Part shown: in pieces, positions 25,192 to 34,443 of the stretch
How the letters are laid out: each line of letters starts with the position of its first letter
Position numbering within the stretch: the stretch's first letter is position 1
Assembly: GCA_021786265.1 (NCBI GenBank)
Contig: JAJYNP010000103.1
Coordinates: 16,559-80,558 of the forward strand
Direction: 5' to 3'
Source of the DNA: Chloroflexota bacterium
GTDB taxonomy: Bacteria; Chloroflexota; Limnocylindria; Limnocylindrales; CSP1-4
DNA length: 64,000 nt
Program-made: the position numbers and the translations under genes
The notes under the pieces: model-generated
The model's database searches: none
What the model was told of the DNA's origin: nothing
The model's input: the letters and a program-made list of their open reading frames with translations, nothing else

Positions 25192-25718
25192 GCCGACGTG
25201 CACCGCTGTGGCTCGGTCTCGGCCTCATCTCGGCCGGGCTCGTCGCGCTCGTGATCGCAGCAGTGATTAGTCCCGCACGACCGGGTTCCCCTGTGGCTCG
25301 CGCCCCGTTCGGGCTCGGACAGATGATGGGGGGCGGATTAGCTGTCGCGCCGCCGGATCCCGGTTCGCCCGGCTTCGTCCCCGGTACGGCCGCGTCGCCG
25401 CGAGCGATCAGCATCGTCGCTACGCCGCAGCTGCGGTTCGTACCCGCCGCCCTGACCGTGATGCAAGGGGAGACGGTCACCTTCGTGGTGACCACGATGG
25501 GGCCGATCGTCCACGAGTTCATGGTCGGACCCGCGGCGGATGTCGCCGCCGACAAGCCTGGCACCCCGGAGATCGCCGACATCGGGATGATGCAGACCCG
25601 CACGCTCACCTACACGTTCGACGGCCCGGGTCCGTACGCCTTCGCCTGCCACGCGCCCGGTCACTACGAGGCGGGCATGGCCGGAACGATCGCGATCGTC
25701 CCTGAGGGGCGTCCCTGA
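25188..25718 (+). CDS. Membrane-anchored or exported cupredoxin
   Basis: The 176-residue protein has an N-terminal helix (about 8-28), a linker with MMGG, then a cupredoxin domain (75-172). Likely type 1 copper ligands are His109 (IVHEFMVGPA), Cys154, His159 and Met164 (CHAPGHYEAGM). It would bind copper outside the membrane for resistance or electron transfer. It is coupled to the SHOCT gene by ATGA. Two relatives occur in the window: a broken one at 26470 and a SHOCT fusion at 59911. Confidence 0.88.
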   Translation: MSRRAPLWLGLGLISAGLVALVIAAVISPARPGSPVARAPFGLGQMMGGGLAVAPPDPGSPGFVPGTAASPRAISIVATPQLRFVPAALTVMQGETVTFVVTTMGPIVHEFMVGPAADVAADKPGTPEIADIGMMQTRTLTYTFDGPGPYAFACHAPGHYEAGMAGTIAIVPEGRP

Positions 25719-26154
25719 CTTTCGAACTCAGATCGGGTTCGCGGCGGCTCTGTGACACCTCGGGACGCCATCCTCATGCGGGACGCTGAGGTGGTGCGAC
25801 ATCGAGCCGCGGCACTCCGCGTGCCTGCATTCGTCCCGCGCACTCGGTCATGACCTGGTCCACACCCGTTAGGCGCGGCCGATGGGAACGACCGCCCCAC
25901 GAACTCGGGGGGCTGACGCGGCGCCTGACAGTCCTTATCGAGGCACTCCTGCTCCAAGAAGTCGGCCTCGAGGAGGATCGCGTGCGCGAGACGGTGCGGC
26001 GAGCGGGCCCTCCCTACCGGACCCTGAAGTTCCCCGACCTCATAGGCGCCCTCGAGGATCATGCGATCGACCGCCGCGTCCACGGCTCGGCCTCAGTGAG
26101 CTCGATGATGAGCCCCAGGGCGGGGACATTCAGGTCCGTCGCGGTGGTTTGACT
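25719..26154. other. Stretch with no gene recognised
   Basis: Frames are open on both strands, but none looks like a known protein, has a convincing ribosome site or a natural neighbour. The 436 bases may be eroded coding sequence at the edge of the accessory region. Confidence 0.4.
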
Positions 26155-26172
26155 CCTCTCGCCCCGACCATG
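26155..26172 (+). repeat. 18-bp repeat resembling a tRNA 3' end, copy 1
   Basis: CCTCTCGCCCCGACCATG is identical to 63805-63822. It reads like the 3' half of a T stem, acceptor strand and CCA of a tRNA, and the preceding TTTGACT resembles a T loop. No full tRNA folds around it. It may be an attachment-site remnant. Confidence 0.5.
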
Positions 26173-26176
26173 TGTT

Positions 26177-26468
26177 CTATTTCGTGCTCAAAGACTGCCT
26201 CGCGGAACTCGAGCGTGTCGAGGCGGCGGGCGCCTTCCGCGTTGAGGCCGTGCGCGATCGCGACCGCGAGGACCTCGGAGCGGCGCCGGAACACCTCGGC
26301 CGTCGCGAGCACCAGCCCGTTCACGAACAGGAAGCCCGCGGCGGCGAGCGGGAGGGCGAACAGTGTCCGGAGAGGGTGCTCGAGGACGACTCCAACGATG
26401 CCTGCCGGGATCGTTGCCACGATCAGCAGCCAGCCGAGTCGCTGGATCCGGAACTCGCTCGGGCTCAT
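26177..26468 (-). pseudogene. uppP (undecaprenyl-diphosphatase) internal fragment
   Basis: The frame from ATG 26468 reads FRIQRLGWLLIVATIPAGIV, then HPLRTLFALPLAAAGFLFVN, matching the middle of UppP/BacA membrane phosphatases. It stops matching at LDTLEFREAV, just before the catalytic segment, where it meets the tRNA-like repeat. Both the N-terminal third and the C-terminal half are absent. It is a recombination fragment, not a working gene. Confidence 0.65.
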
Positions 26469-26469
26469 C

Positions 26470-26853
26470 GGGCCGGTCCTTGTCGTCGCCGCCATCTTGG
26501 CCATCATCGCCGGTAGCTGGCTCGGCCCGATCGGCACCGGCTGGGGCTGGAGCTGGGGGGATGGGGCCGGGGATGATGGGCGGCGCCTGGACGGCTGATC
26601 AGCCAGGTCCCGCGCATAGGGCTTGGTGGCCGGCACGCCCGCGGCACCCCGGGTTGTGCACATCCTGGCCGGGCTACACCTTCAGCCCGTCCAACGTCCC
26701 GATCGTCGCCGGCGAGACGATCACCTACATGGTCACCACCATGGGCCCCTACGTCCACGAGTTAGGTATGTGGTGTCGACTGGACTCTGGGGCTCGTAGC
26801 TGGTCGGGACCCGCCGCGGACGTGGCCGCCGATTCGAACAGCAGCGGGCACTA
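26470..26853 (+). pseudogene. Decayed SHOCT/cupredoxin-type copper protein
   Basis: Pieces in different frames match the intact gene at 59911: GPVLVVAAILAIIAGSWLG, then GMGPGMMGG, then AGTPAAPRVVHILAG, then GYTFSPSNVPIVAGETITYM and VTTMGPYVHEL. The CHxPGHYE copper ligand segment is missing and a stop follows. At least two frameshifts are needed to read it through. It is a dead third copy. Confidence 0.7.
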
Positions 26854-26873
26854 ACTACTACACTCCCACTAGG

Positions 26874-27011
26874 AGGCTGGCGACCGTCCTCAACGTCGCC
26901 TTCCTGGCCCCCGCGGCCGTCCTCGTCTGGCGGTTCCTGCGGACCGGCGGTCCCGGGATGCTCGCGATGATGAACATGACGCCCGAGGAGATGGCGGGCA
27001 TGGTCACGTAG
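26874..27011 (+). pseudogene. C-terminal fragment of an unrecognised membrane protein
   Basis: An open stretch without a start reads one hydrophobic helix (VLNVAFLAPAAVLVWRFL) followed by GGPGMLAMMNMTPEEMAGM and a stop. The Met-rich end suggests a metal-related membrane protein, but I do not recognise it. The half-site CTACTAC (26855-26861) lies just upstream. Confidence 0.4.
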
Positions 27012-27092
27012 ATGGGCGCCTGGATCGTGCCCTCCCGCGGCGATGACGACCGATCAAGGCGAACCGGCGGTACCGTGGCCCGTAGCAGTCTG

Positions 27093-29192
27093 ATGACCAT
27101 GACGGATCGGCGATTGGCTCGTCTGTTCGCTGCCCTGGGAGCGATCGCGCTCCTCCTCGGGGTACCGGCCGCTGCCCAAGCCCATGCTGAGCTGCTGCTC
27201 GCGTCGCCGGCACCCGGGACAGGGCTTGCCCAAGCACCGGCGGCGGTCGTCATCAAGTTCAGCGAGCCCCTCAACCTCGCGCTGAGCCGAATCGAGGTAC
27301 TGGACTCCACGGGCGCCGACGTCGGCAGCGGTCCGACAGCGGCCGTCCCCGGCGATACCCAGGCCATGCGCCGGCCCCTCGGTCTGCTGCCGACCGGCCA
27401 GTACATCGTGCGGTGGACGAGCGTATCCGCCCTCGACGGACACATCCTTCAGGGGAGCTACGCGTTCGCGGTGGGCACCGCGGCCCGCCCCGATACGTCG
27501 CTGGCCAACAGCCCGCTCGACTCGGAGGGCCCGATCGGGCTGGTCGGGCGGTTTGTCGAGCTCATCGCGCTCGGGCTCTGGCTCGCCTGGGCCTTGCTCG
27601 GGCGGCCGTCGCGCCAGGCCGGCTTCGATCCGGCAAAGACCGCCCGCGTCGGACGCCTGGCGCCGACGGTCGCCTTCGTCGGCACCCTGCTCTCGGTCGC
27701 CTCGACGACCCTCGTCGCGACCGGATCGCTGGGCGCCATCGGCGGCGTGCTCGCCAGCCCGTCCGGTGAGGCGCGCCAAGTGGTCCTGGCCGCAACGGCG
27801 GTTGGTGTGCTGTTGAGCTCTCGCTCGGGACGAGCCGGCGGCCTGCTCGCAGCCGTCGCGATCGTCGCCGAGGCCGCCTCCGGTCACGCCGCCTCGTCGG
27901 TGCTGCCGCCGGTCGCGATCGCCTCCTTCGCGATTCACCTTGCGGTGGTCGGAGTCTGGATCTACGCGATCGTGATGTCCCTGCTCGCCGCACCGAGCGT
28001 CCGTCGCGCCCTCGGTACGTTCACGCCGTATGCGGTCACCGCCGCGGTGCTCACGGCCGGCACCGGACTGGTGAACGCGATCCTCGAGCTCGCCGACCCC
28101 GCCGACCTGATCCAGACTGGCTACGGCCTGGCCATCGTCGCCAAGTCGCTCGCGTTCGTCCTGATGGCATCGTTCGGCTTGCTCCACTTCATCGCGCGAC
28201 GGCGGCCCGCGATCGCCGATGCGACGCTGCGGGGTCCGCTTCGGGCGGAAGCAATCGCCGCCACCCTGGCTCTCGTCTTCGCGACGCTGCTCGTCGGGTT
28301 CCCCAACCCGCCCCGCGAGGCCGAGGCCACGGCATCGGCGCTTACGACGACCGATCCGCTGCTCATGCAGCTCGGGCAGCGAGAAGCCCTGTCGATCGCC
28401 GACGCCTCTGGCCCGTTCGTGGTCGGACTCACGGTCCTGCCGCCGAAGCCCGGTCCGGCCGAGATCCACGTCCAAGTGCTCGGCGTCGATCCGGGCGACG
28501 GCCTCCGCAACGCCCGGTTCAGCGCCAGCTCGGGCGGGGCGTCGATCCAGATACCGCTCACCCAGGCGTGTGGCCTTGGCTGCTTCGCCGGCCAGGCAAC
28601 GTTCGGGACCGCAGGCGATTGGCGGCTGGCGGTCGAGATCGACTCCAATCGCGGGCCGATCTCGATGTCGGAGGCGGTGCCGCTTCCGGGCCCGGCGGGC
28701 TCCGGCGCGCTCGCCCGAACCCTAATCGCCGAAGAGGCGCTGAAGTCGGCCGTGATGACGGAGACCCTGAGTGGCAGCGTCGGCGGGCCGACGTACGTCT
28801 CGACGTACCGCTTCCAGGCGCCGGACCGGGCGGAGATCACGGTCAATGACTCGACGCAGATCCTCATTGGCGAGCAGGAGTTCCGACGCCAGGGGAGCGG
28901 TGCGTGGACGCAGTCAGCGTTCCCGGCGCCGGGCTTCTCCTGGCCGACCGGCTACTACCGCGAATTCTGGCAAGGCGCCGCGGCGGCACGGATCATCGGG
29001 ACGGCGAGCGTCGACGGCGTGCCGGCGCAGATTCTCGCCTTCGTTCGGCCCGACGTGCCGGCCTGGTTCCGGGTCTGGGTGAGCGAGTCCGACGGCGTCG
29101 TTCTCCGGGAGGAGATGCGCGCCGAGGGACACATCATGGATCACGCGTTCGCCGAGCTGAACGGACCGATCACCGTCCAGGCGCCGCGGTAG
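27093..29192 (+). CDS. copC-copD: CopC-CopD fusion copper resistance protein
   Basis: The 699-residue protein has a signal peptide ending PAAAQA, so that the mature protein starts HAELLLASPA, the CopC N-terminal His copper ligand. The CopC domain (to about 130) retains the DGHILQGSYAFAV motif. About eight membrane helices of CopD (about 155-425) and a C-terminal extracytoplasmic domain with a lipoprotein-carrier-like feel (VSTYRFQAPDRAEITVNDS) follow. ATG 27093 is chosen as the first start directly before the signal. CopC/CopD move copper across the membrane. A second fusion is encoded at 31743. Confidence 0.88.
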   Translation: MTMTDRRLARLFAALGAIALLLGVPAAAQAHAELLLASPAPGTGLAQAPAAVVIKFSEPLNLALSRIEVLDSTGADVGSGPTAAVPGDTQAMRRPLGLLPTGQYIVRWTSVSALDGHILQGSYAFAVGTAARPDTSLANSPLDSEGPIGLVGRFVELIALGLWLAWALLGRPSRQAGFDPAKTARVGRLAPTVAFVGTLLSVASTTLVATGSLGAIGGVLASPSGEARQVVLAATAVGVLLSSRSGRAGGLLAAVAIVAEAASGHAASSVLPPVAIASFAIHLAVVGVWIYAIVMSLLAAPSVRRALGTFTPYAVTAAVLTAGTGLVNAILELADPADLIQTGYGLAIVAKSLAFVLMASFGLLHFIARRRPAIADATLRGPLRAEAIAATLALVFATLLVGFPNPPREAEATASALTTTDPLLMQLGQREALSIADASGPFVVGLTVLPPKPGPAEIHVQVLGVDPGDGLRNARFSASSGGASIQIPLTQACGLGCFAGQATFGTAGDWRLAVEIDSNRGPISMSEAVPLPGPAGSGALARTLIAEEALKSAVMTETLSGSVGGPTYVSTYRFQAPDRAEITVNDSTQILIGEQEFRRQGSGAWTQSAFPAPGFSWPTGYYREFWQGAAAARIIGTASVDGVPAQILAFVRPDVPAWFRVWVSESDGVVLREEMRAEGHIMDHAFAELNGPITVQAPR

Positions 29193-29323
29193 GGCGGCGG
29201 CTGCCGACGTGGCAGCGTGCGGGCTCACAACGGCGGCCGTGCGCACCGAGAAGCGCGGAGTGGGGGTCGCGTGAGGCACGACGCGTCGTGGGGGTGCTCA
29301 CAACTGCGCCGGCCGGAAGCTGT

Positions 29324-29968
29324 TCACCCGACGGGGCTCCCCGTGCCTCCGGTGCATTCGCCGCCGGCCTCGCCGCCTTGGCCACCGCCCGCGAAGTGGC
29401 GGATGAACTCGCCCAGCCGGGCATCAGTCACCTGCGGGACCTGGAGTTGGGCCCCCCACGCGCTCGCCACGATCGGAGCAGGCAGAGTCGGGTAGGGGCT
29501 CAGGATCAGGTAGCGTTGGCTCCCCACGTAGCTGGCCTCCACGAGCTGCCGGAGGGCCGCGACCTGGCTGGGCGGGAGGCTCGGCTGGTAGGTGATCCAG
29601 ACGGCGCCATGTTCGAGCGAATGCACGGCGTTTTCGTTGGGGACAGGCTGGGTATAGACCCCGCAGTTCAGCCACACCGCATTGTGTGGACCCCCAGCCG
29701 GGGGCACCCGGTCGTAGGACACGGCCCCGGTCACGTGGGCATGATCGGGCTCGGAGAACACCTGGGTCCCGGTCGGCAGCGAAGCCGAGCCGGTCGCCGG
29801 CGGGGTGCCCGTCGCGATGACGACCGCTGCCACCAGCCCGCCCGCGAGCAGCGTGCCCAAGGCGGCGATGATCCCCAACCGAAGACGTCTCCCACGCATC
29901 GCCGCGCCGCGCGGGCGGGTCTCCGCTCGCGCGGCCGCCCTGCGCGCCAGGCGCGCCTGCTTTCCCAC
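29324..29968 (-). CDS. DUF3105-family membrane-anchored protein
   Basis: I choose GTG 29968, which follows GGAGGG at good spacing. The 214-residue protein has a basic N-terminus, one helix (about 30-50) and a DUF3105 domain with DHAHVTGAVSYDRVPPAGGP, NCGVYTQPVPNENAVHSLEH and ILSPYPTLPAPIVASAWG. DUF3105 has several conserved His residues but no settled function. A CTACTAC/GTAGTAG-type site lies about 120 bases upstream. It converges with copC-copD. Confidence 0.82.
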   Translation of the reverse strand: MGKQARLARRAAARAETRPRGAAMRGRRLRLGIIAALGTLLAGGLVAAVVIATGTPPATGSASLPTGTQVFSEPDHAHVTGAVSYDRVPPAGGPHNAVWLNCGVYTQPVPNENAVHSLEHGAVWITYQPSLPPSQVAALRQLVEASYVGSQRYLILSPYPTLPAPIVASAWGAQLQVPQVTDARLGEFIRHFAGGGQGGEAGGECTGGTGSPVG

Positions 29969-30085
29969 GATGTCGCACCCTCCAACTGCGGTCGGGTCCC
30001 AAACCTGGACGCCGGCGGTGCGTCGTCGGGTCGACGCGCCTTCTGGCCGTGGCGTGAGGAACGCAGGCCCGAGCTCGGGTTCGGA

Positions 30086-30105
30086 TACTATACACACTGT
30101 AGTAG
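30086..30105. promoter_or_regulatory. BlaI/CopY-like operator between DUF3105 and lemA genes
   Basis: TACTA-N9-TAGTA, with the full right arm GTAGTAG, lies in the divergent region between the DUF3105 and LemA genes. It fits the CTACTAC-N7-GTAGTAG form seen at 51691 and 54943. Confidence 0.5.
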
Positions 30106-30214
30106 CGCGTGGACACGAATCCGGTCGTTCCGGGACGCGAACCGAAAGGATGCTTGATCGCAGTGCCCGCCCGCTTTCATTCCCGGGTCGTCTCTCAGCA
30201 ACGGGAGGGTGGTG

Positions 30215-30786
30215 ATGTCACCGGTCCTGCTGATCGTCCTCGCCATCATCCTCCTCGCCATCGTGTGGATGGTCGCGATGTACAACGGTCTCGTGCGGCG
30301 CCGCCTGCGCGTGGACGAGGCGTGGTCCCAGATCGACGTGCAGCTGAGGCGCCGCCACGACCTGATCACCAACCTGGCCAACGCCGTGAAGGGCTACATG
30401 GAGTTTGAGCAGCGCGTGCTGGAGAACGTGACCCAGGCGCGCGCCAACGCCGTCGCCGCAGGCGTCCAGGGCCCCCGCGCCCGGGCGGCCGCCGAAGGCC
30501 AGCTCACCGCCACGCTGCGCTCGCTTTTCGCCGTGGTAGAGAACTACCCGATCTCAAGGCCAACCAGAACGTGCTCTCGCTTCAGGAGCAGCTGACCACC
30601 ACCGAGAACCAGATCAGTTCCTCGCGCGAGACGTACAACACCACCGTGCGCGCCTACAACACGAGCATCGCGACCGTCCCCGCCGTACTCATGGCCGGTA
30701 TGATGGGCTTCATCGCGCGCGAGTTCTTCGAGGCGGAGCCTGCGGCAGCCGAGGTTCCCACGGTCGATCTCAGCTTAGGCGCATAA
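30215..30786 (+). CDS. lemA: LemA-family protein, frameshifted near 30550
   Basis: ATG 30215 follows GGGAGGG. An N-terminal helix (about 3-22) is followed by the LemA core YNGLVRRRLRVDEAWSQIDV, QLRRRHDLITNLANAVKGYM and, in a second frame, NQNVLSLQEQLTTTENQISS and RAYNTSIATVPAVLMA. Reading continues correctly if one base is restored in ...AACTACCCG-ATCTCAAG... at about 30550. LemA proteins are membrane-anchored, coiled-coil and often paired with slipin-like or TPM proteins, as here. The single-base lesion looks like a recent mutation or a sequencing error. Confidence 0.8.
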
Positions 30787-30801
30787 CCGGGGGAGCGCGT
30801 C

Positions 30802-31688
30802 GTGGGCCCCGACCCTGCCGCCATCGCCGTCCTCGTCCTCGCCCTCGCGATCCTCGCTGTTCTGGCCGGCTGTCCGTGCGCATCTGCCGTCAGTACGAGC
30901 GCATGGTCGTCTTCCGCTTCGGGCGCACCGGTCCGGATCTCGTCAAGTGGCCGGGCCTCATCTTCCTGATCCCCGTGGTCGACCGGCCGGTCACCGTGGA
31001 CCTGCGCGAGCAGTTCATCGAGGTGCCCAGCCAGACCACGATCACCCGGGACAACGCGCCCATCACCCGGGACAACGCGCCCATCAACGTCGACTTCCTG
31101 ATCGACTGGCGCATCGTCGACCCGCTCAAGAGCGTGGTGCAGGTCGCCTACTTCGCCGGCGCGCTCCAGGGCGTCGCGACCACCACGCTGCGCGCCGTCA
31201 TCGGCGACATCCTGCTCGACGAGGTGCTGAGCAAGCGCGAGCAGATCAACGAGATCCTGCGCGCCAAGCTCGACGAGGTCACCGAGCGGTGGGGCGGCAA
31301 GGTCACGACGGTCGAGATCCGCGAGATCACGCCGCCGCGCGACGTCCAGGACGCCATGAACCGGCAGCTCTTTGCCGAGCGGACGCGCCGCGCCGTGATC
31401 ACCGAATCGGAAGGGACCCGCCAGTCCACCATCAACGTCGCCGAGGGCGACAAGCAGTCGAACATCCTGCGGGCCGAAGGCGAGCGGCAGGCCGCGATCC
31501 TGCGCGCCGAGGGCTTCAGCCAGGCGCTCGAGCGGATCTTCGCCGCGGCGAAGGGCGTGGACGAGAAGACGATGGCCCTGCAGTACCTGGAGGCGCTCAA
31601 GGCGCTCGGCGCCGGCCCCGCGACGAAGTTCGTCATCCCGCTCGAGTTCAGCGAGCTGGTCCGTCCAATCACCGAGTCTGTGCAGTAG
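30802..31688 (+). CDS. Slipin/SPFH-family (stomatin-like) protein, probable frameshift near 30871
   Basis: The readable part (from GTG 30876, 270 residues) is a stomatin-like SPFH protein: YERMVVFRFGRTGPDLVKWP, FLIDWRIVDPLKSVVQ, EITPPRDVQDAMNRQLFAER and a coiled coil EGDKQSNILRAEGERQAAIL. Slipins normally start with a membrane helix. A helix-coding stretch does begin at GTG 30802 (PAAIAVLVLALAILAVLAG), but one base is missing around 30871 to join it. A 21-bp tandem duplication adds seven residues. It probably works with LemA in membrane quality control. Confidence 0.78.
31041..31082 (+). repeat. 21-bp in-frame tandem duplication in the slipin gene
   Basis: The unit coding ITRDNAP is present twice in a row (31041-31061 and 31062-31082). 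Slipins normally have it once before INVDF. Frame is kept. Confidence 0.9.
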
Positions 31689-31742
31689 GGGATGGGGAAG
31701 GGCGGGCGCGGCGGCGACGGAGCAGCACCGTAAGCCCCGGGG

Positions 31743-33662
31743 TCACGGATATCTGAGCGTCCGCTCGATGAGGTGCCCGGGATCCACGATCGTCTCGGCT
31801 GCGATTCGACCTTGCGGGTCCAGCTGGAGCCGGAACCAGAGCGAGGACCCGGGCAGGAAGAAGCTCAGCGCGGACGGACCGGCCTCATGGACATCGCTGG
31901 CCACACCCGCCGCGTACGGCTCGCCAGCCATGAACGTACGACCCGACATCGGCATGGTGCTCTCTGCAGAGTGTCCCGGCCCACTGGTCACGCGCTCATC
32001 GACCGACACGAGAGGCACGGCCCGCATCACCGCGATCACCTGCGCCAGGGCCTGGCTCCGGTCGGGCCCGGGCGGCCACGTGACCTGCGTCTGGAGCGAC
32101 CCGCCCCCCCATTGCGCAGACGTGACGGAGAGATCCAGCACGGTGGCGCCCGAGGGCCAGGCATAAGCCATCGTCCAGCATCCCGGCCCGCAGTCTCGCG
32201 GGCGCAGGGAGATGCTCGTGCCAGCGGGGGTGTGTGCCTCGACGGTCAACCTCGCACTGGCATCGCCATCGCCCGACGGTGCGAGCGCGCGCACCTGCAG
32301 CTGATCCCGGCTCGCCGCGAGGAAGACCGCATCCCAGCCAGCGAGGCCCGCCTCCCGTTCGACCGGGGGCACAAGTGGTGGCGGTCCGAGCACGGCCTGA
32401 CCCGCCGCGACCGCGCTTGGCGAGCCGGTGTCCGCGAGGGCAGACGTGACGGCCATCGCGACGAGCAAGAAGAGCGCTTCGGTTCCGGCAAGACGGCGCA
32501 GACGGGCACGCCCCGCGTCCCCGTCGTCAGGCAACCGACGGCGCGCGAGGGCGGCGACGAGGAGCGCGCCCGCGACCACCACACCCTTGAGCAGCAGCAG
32601 GTTCCCATACAGGCTCGTGACGAGGTCGCTGACATTGCGGAGCTGCGCGGCCGCCACCAGCACGCCGCTCAGGACCGCGACCGCAGCTGCACCGAGCGCC
32701 AGGTTCGCGTAGTGACGCACGCCGGTGAGTCGCCAGGCCGACACCGACTGGCCGCGCGTCTCCCAGAGCACCCTGACGACCTGCGCCAGGCCGCCGAACC
32801 AGACGGCCACGGCCCCCACGTGCAGCAGATCCACGCCGCTGACCCATGGCGGACCGGCGTCGGCGTGGCCCGCCAGCACGACGAGTATCAGCGCGAGACC
32901 AAGCAAGAGCAAGGCGAGCGGTCGAAGGAGGGGACGGGCCACGACGAGGAGGCCAACGAGGGCCCAGGCGATCCCGAGCGCGAGCAACCGAAAGGACTGG
33001 GTGCCGCTCAAGGCGACGAGATCGAGCTGCCCCAGGTTGGCGCTGGTGACGACCTGCAGACCCAGCGATCCGAGGCCACCCAGGACACCGCTGAGCACGA
33101 GCCGGCCGATCGGCAGGAGCGGCACAGACGCGCCGGCGCTCGCCGCGAGGGGCCGCCAGATAAAGGTCTCGGAGAGCAGCCCCCCGAACCCGATGAGCAA
33201 GCCCAGCAGGAGCAGCCAGCGGGCCCCCACCTGGAACGGCGACGGTCCGACCTCGACCTGCGTGGCGGCTGCCACGGCCCCGGATCCGCCGACGGCGAAG
33301 GCGTACTCTCCGGCCGTGGCGTGGCCATCGTCGGCGGACAGCACCTGATACGAGACGATGTAGACGCCGTCAGCCAGGGTCTTCTCGGGCGTGGTGACGA
33401 CGACGAGGCCGCCTTCCTCATGCTCGAGCGGGGCCGTCGGCACCGTTTCGCCGGTGCTGGTCCGGAGCGCGATCGTGGCCGCGGCCACCGGCTCCGTGAA
33501 GCGCAGGCTCAGTCGGGCTGGGCTGCTGCTCAGCCGAGAGCCGGCGGCCGGGTCGGACTCCACGAGGAAGGCGTGGGCATACGTCGGGGTCGGGGCCAAG
33601 GCGCTGACGCCTGTGATGAGCAGCAGCGTCCCCAGCGCCGTTCGGATCGCCAGGCGCCGCAT
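31743..33662 (-). CDS. copC-copD: Second CopC-CopD fusion protein
   Basis: The 639-residue protein starts at ATG 33662 with signal MRRLAIRTALGTLLLITGVS and mature HAFLVESDPAAGS. The CopC domain (to about 150) contains DDGHATAGEYAFAVGG, followed by about eight CopD-type membrane helices (170-430) and a C-terminal beta-rich outer domain ending GRIAAETIVDPGHLIERTLR. It resembles the fusion at 27093 in layout but is clearly divergent, so the pair is not a recent duplication. It follows the redox genes transcribed in the same direction and probably belongs to the same copper programme. Confidence 0.87.
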   Translation of the reverse strand: MRRLAIRTALGTLLLITGVSALAPTPTYAHAFLVESDPAAGSRLSSSPARLSLRFTEPVAAATIALRTSTGETVPTAPLEHEEGGLVVVTTPEKTLADGVYIVSYQVLSADDGHATAGEYAFAVGGSGAVAAATQVEVGPSPFQVGARWLLLLGLLIGFGGLLSETFIWRPLAASAGASVPLLPIGRLVLSGVLGGLGSLGLQVVTSANLGQLDLVALSGTQSFRLLALGIAWALVGLLVVARPLLRPLALLLLGLALILVVLAGHADAGPPWVSGVDLLHVGAVAVWFGGLAQVVRVLWETRGQSVSAWRLTGVRHYANLALGAAAVAVLSGVLVAAAQLRNVSDLVTSLYGNLLLLKGVVVAGALLVAALARRRLPDDGDAGRARLRRLAGTEALFLLVAMAVTSALADTGSPSAVAAGQAVLGPPPLVPPVEREAGLAGWDAVFLAASRDQLQVRALAPSGDGDASARLTVEAHTPAGTSISLRPRDCGPGCWTMAYAWPSGATVLDLSVTSAQWGGGSLQTQVTWPPGPDRSQALAQVIAVMRAVPLVSVDERVTSGPGHSAESTMPMSGRTFMAGEPYAAGVASDVHEAGPSALSFFLPGSSLWFRLQLDPQGRIAAETIVDPGHLIERTLRYP

Positions 33663-33729
33663 GACGTGGCTCCGGCGGCACCGGGACAAGCCGATGCCGC
33701 CCGCCGGCTGGTCCATCCGGGCGGCCGAC

Positions 33730-34443
33730 TCAGCCGGCCGTGGCGAGCGCCTTGCGCAGCGCGGCGAGGAGCTGATCGTCAGGCACGAACATCGTGTAGT
33801 TCGGCGCGCCGCCGTAGTCGGCGCGCCAGCGGATCGTGCCGTCGGGCCCGACGAGGATGAAGGTATGGCCCGGGCGGCTGCCCATCATCATCCCGTAGCC
33901 AAGGGTGCCGTACTCGTTCGCGACGGTCAGGCTCGGATCGGATAGCGCCGCGAACGTGATTCCGTCGCGCTCGGCGCGCGCGCGTTGGGCGTCGAGCGGG
34001 TCGATCGAGATCGCCGCGATCTCGGTGATGCCCAGCGCCCGGAACTTCGCGAGATCGCCCTGCAGGTCATCCATCTGCTGCCAGCATGGGGCGCAGTCGA
34101 GGCCCTCCTGGAAGTAGAGCAGGACGTTCTGGCCCCGGTACGCGGACAGTTGGAAGGTCCCGCCGGTGGCGTTCGGCAGGCTGAACTCGGGGGCCCTCGC
34201 CCCAACACCGGGCTGGCCGACCGCATAGGCGATCGCCGCGCTGCCGGCGCCGGAGAGGCTGTTGACGGCCGCGACTCCCACGATGAGGAGCCCCAGCGCG
34301 ACGACCCCGACAATGAGCGCCAGCCGCCCTCGCTCCCGAGGCGCGGCCGCCCGTCGCGACGTTGATCTCGCGCCCGCGCTCGTGCTCGCGGTCGCGGCGC
34401 CCGCACCGCCCGCGCGCTGGGCACGCCGCTCACGCCGGTTCAT
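33730..34443 (-). CDS. Membrane-anchored peroxiredoxin-like (AhpC/TSA) redoxin
   Basis: The 237-residue protein has a basic Ala/Arg-rich N-terminus, one helix (about 41-62) and a redoxin domain (78-230) with APEFSLPNATGG, an LLYFQEGLDCAPCWQQM active site (Cys117, Cys120) and RPGHTFILVGPDGTIRWR. The CxxC replaces the single peroxidatic Cys, so thiol-disulfide exchange with the CcdA-like membrane protein encoded just upstream is likely. The ATG at 34443 lies inside the 3' end of that gene (14-base overlap). Confidence 0.83.
   Translation of the reverse strand: MNRRERRAQRAGGAGAATASTSAGARSTSRRAAAPRERGRLALIVGVVALGLLIVGVAAVNSLSGAGSAAIAYAVGQPGVGARAPEFSLPNATGGTFQLSAYRGQNVLLYFQEGLDCAPCWQQMDDLQGDLAKFRALGITEIAAISIDPLDAQRARAERDGITFAALSDPSLTVANEYGTLGYGMMMGSRPGHTFILVGPDGTIRWRADYGGAPNYTMFVPDDQLLAALRKALATAG

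Noticed and set aside
26090..26175. A complete tRNA gene at either copy of the tRNA-like repeat
   Set aside because: Only a T-arm/acceptor-like 3' end can be read; D arm, anticodon arm and 5' acceptor strand do not fold in the flanking bases.
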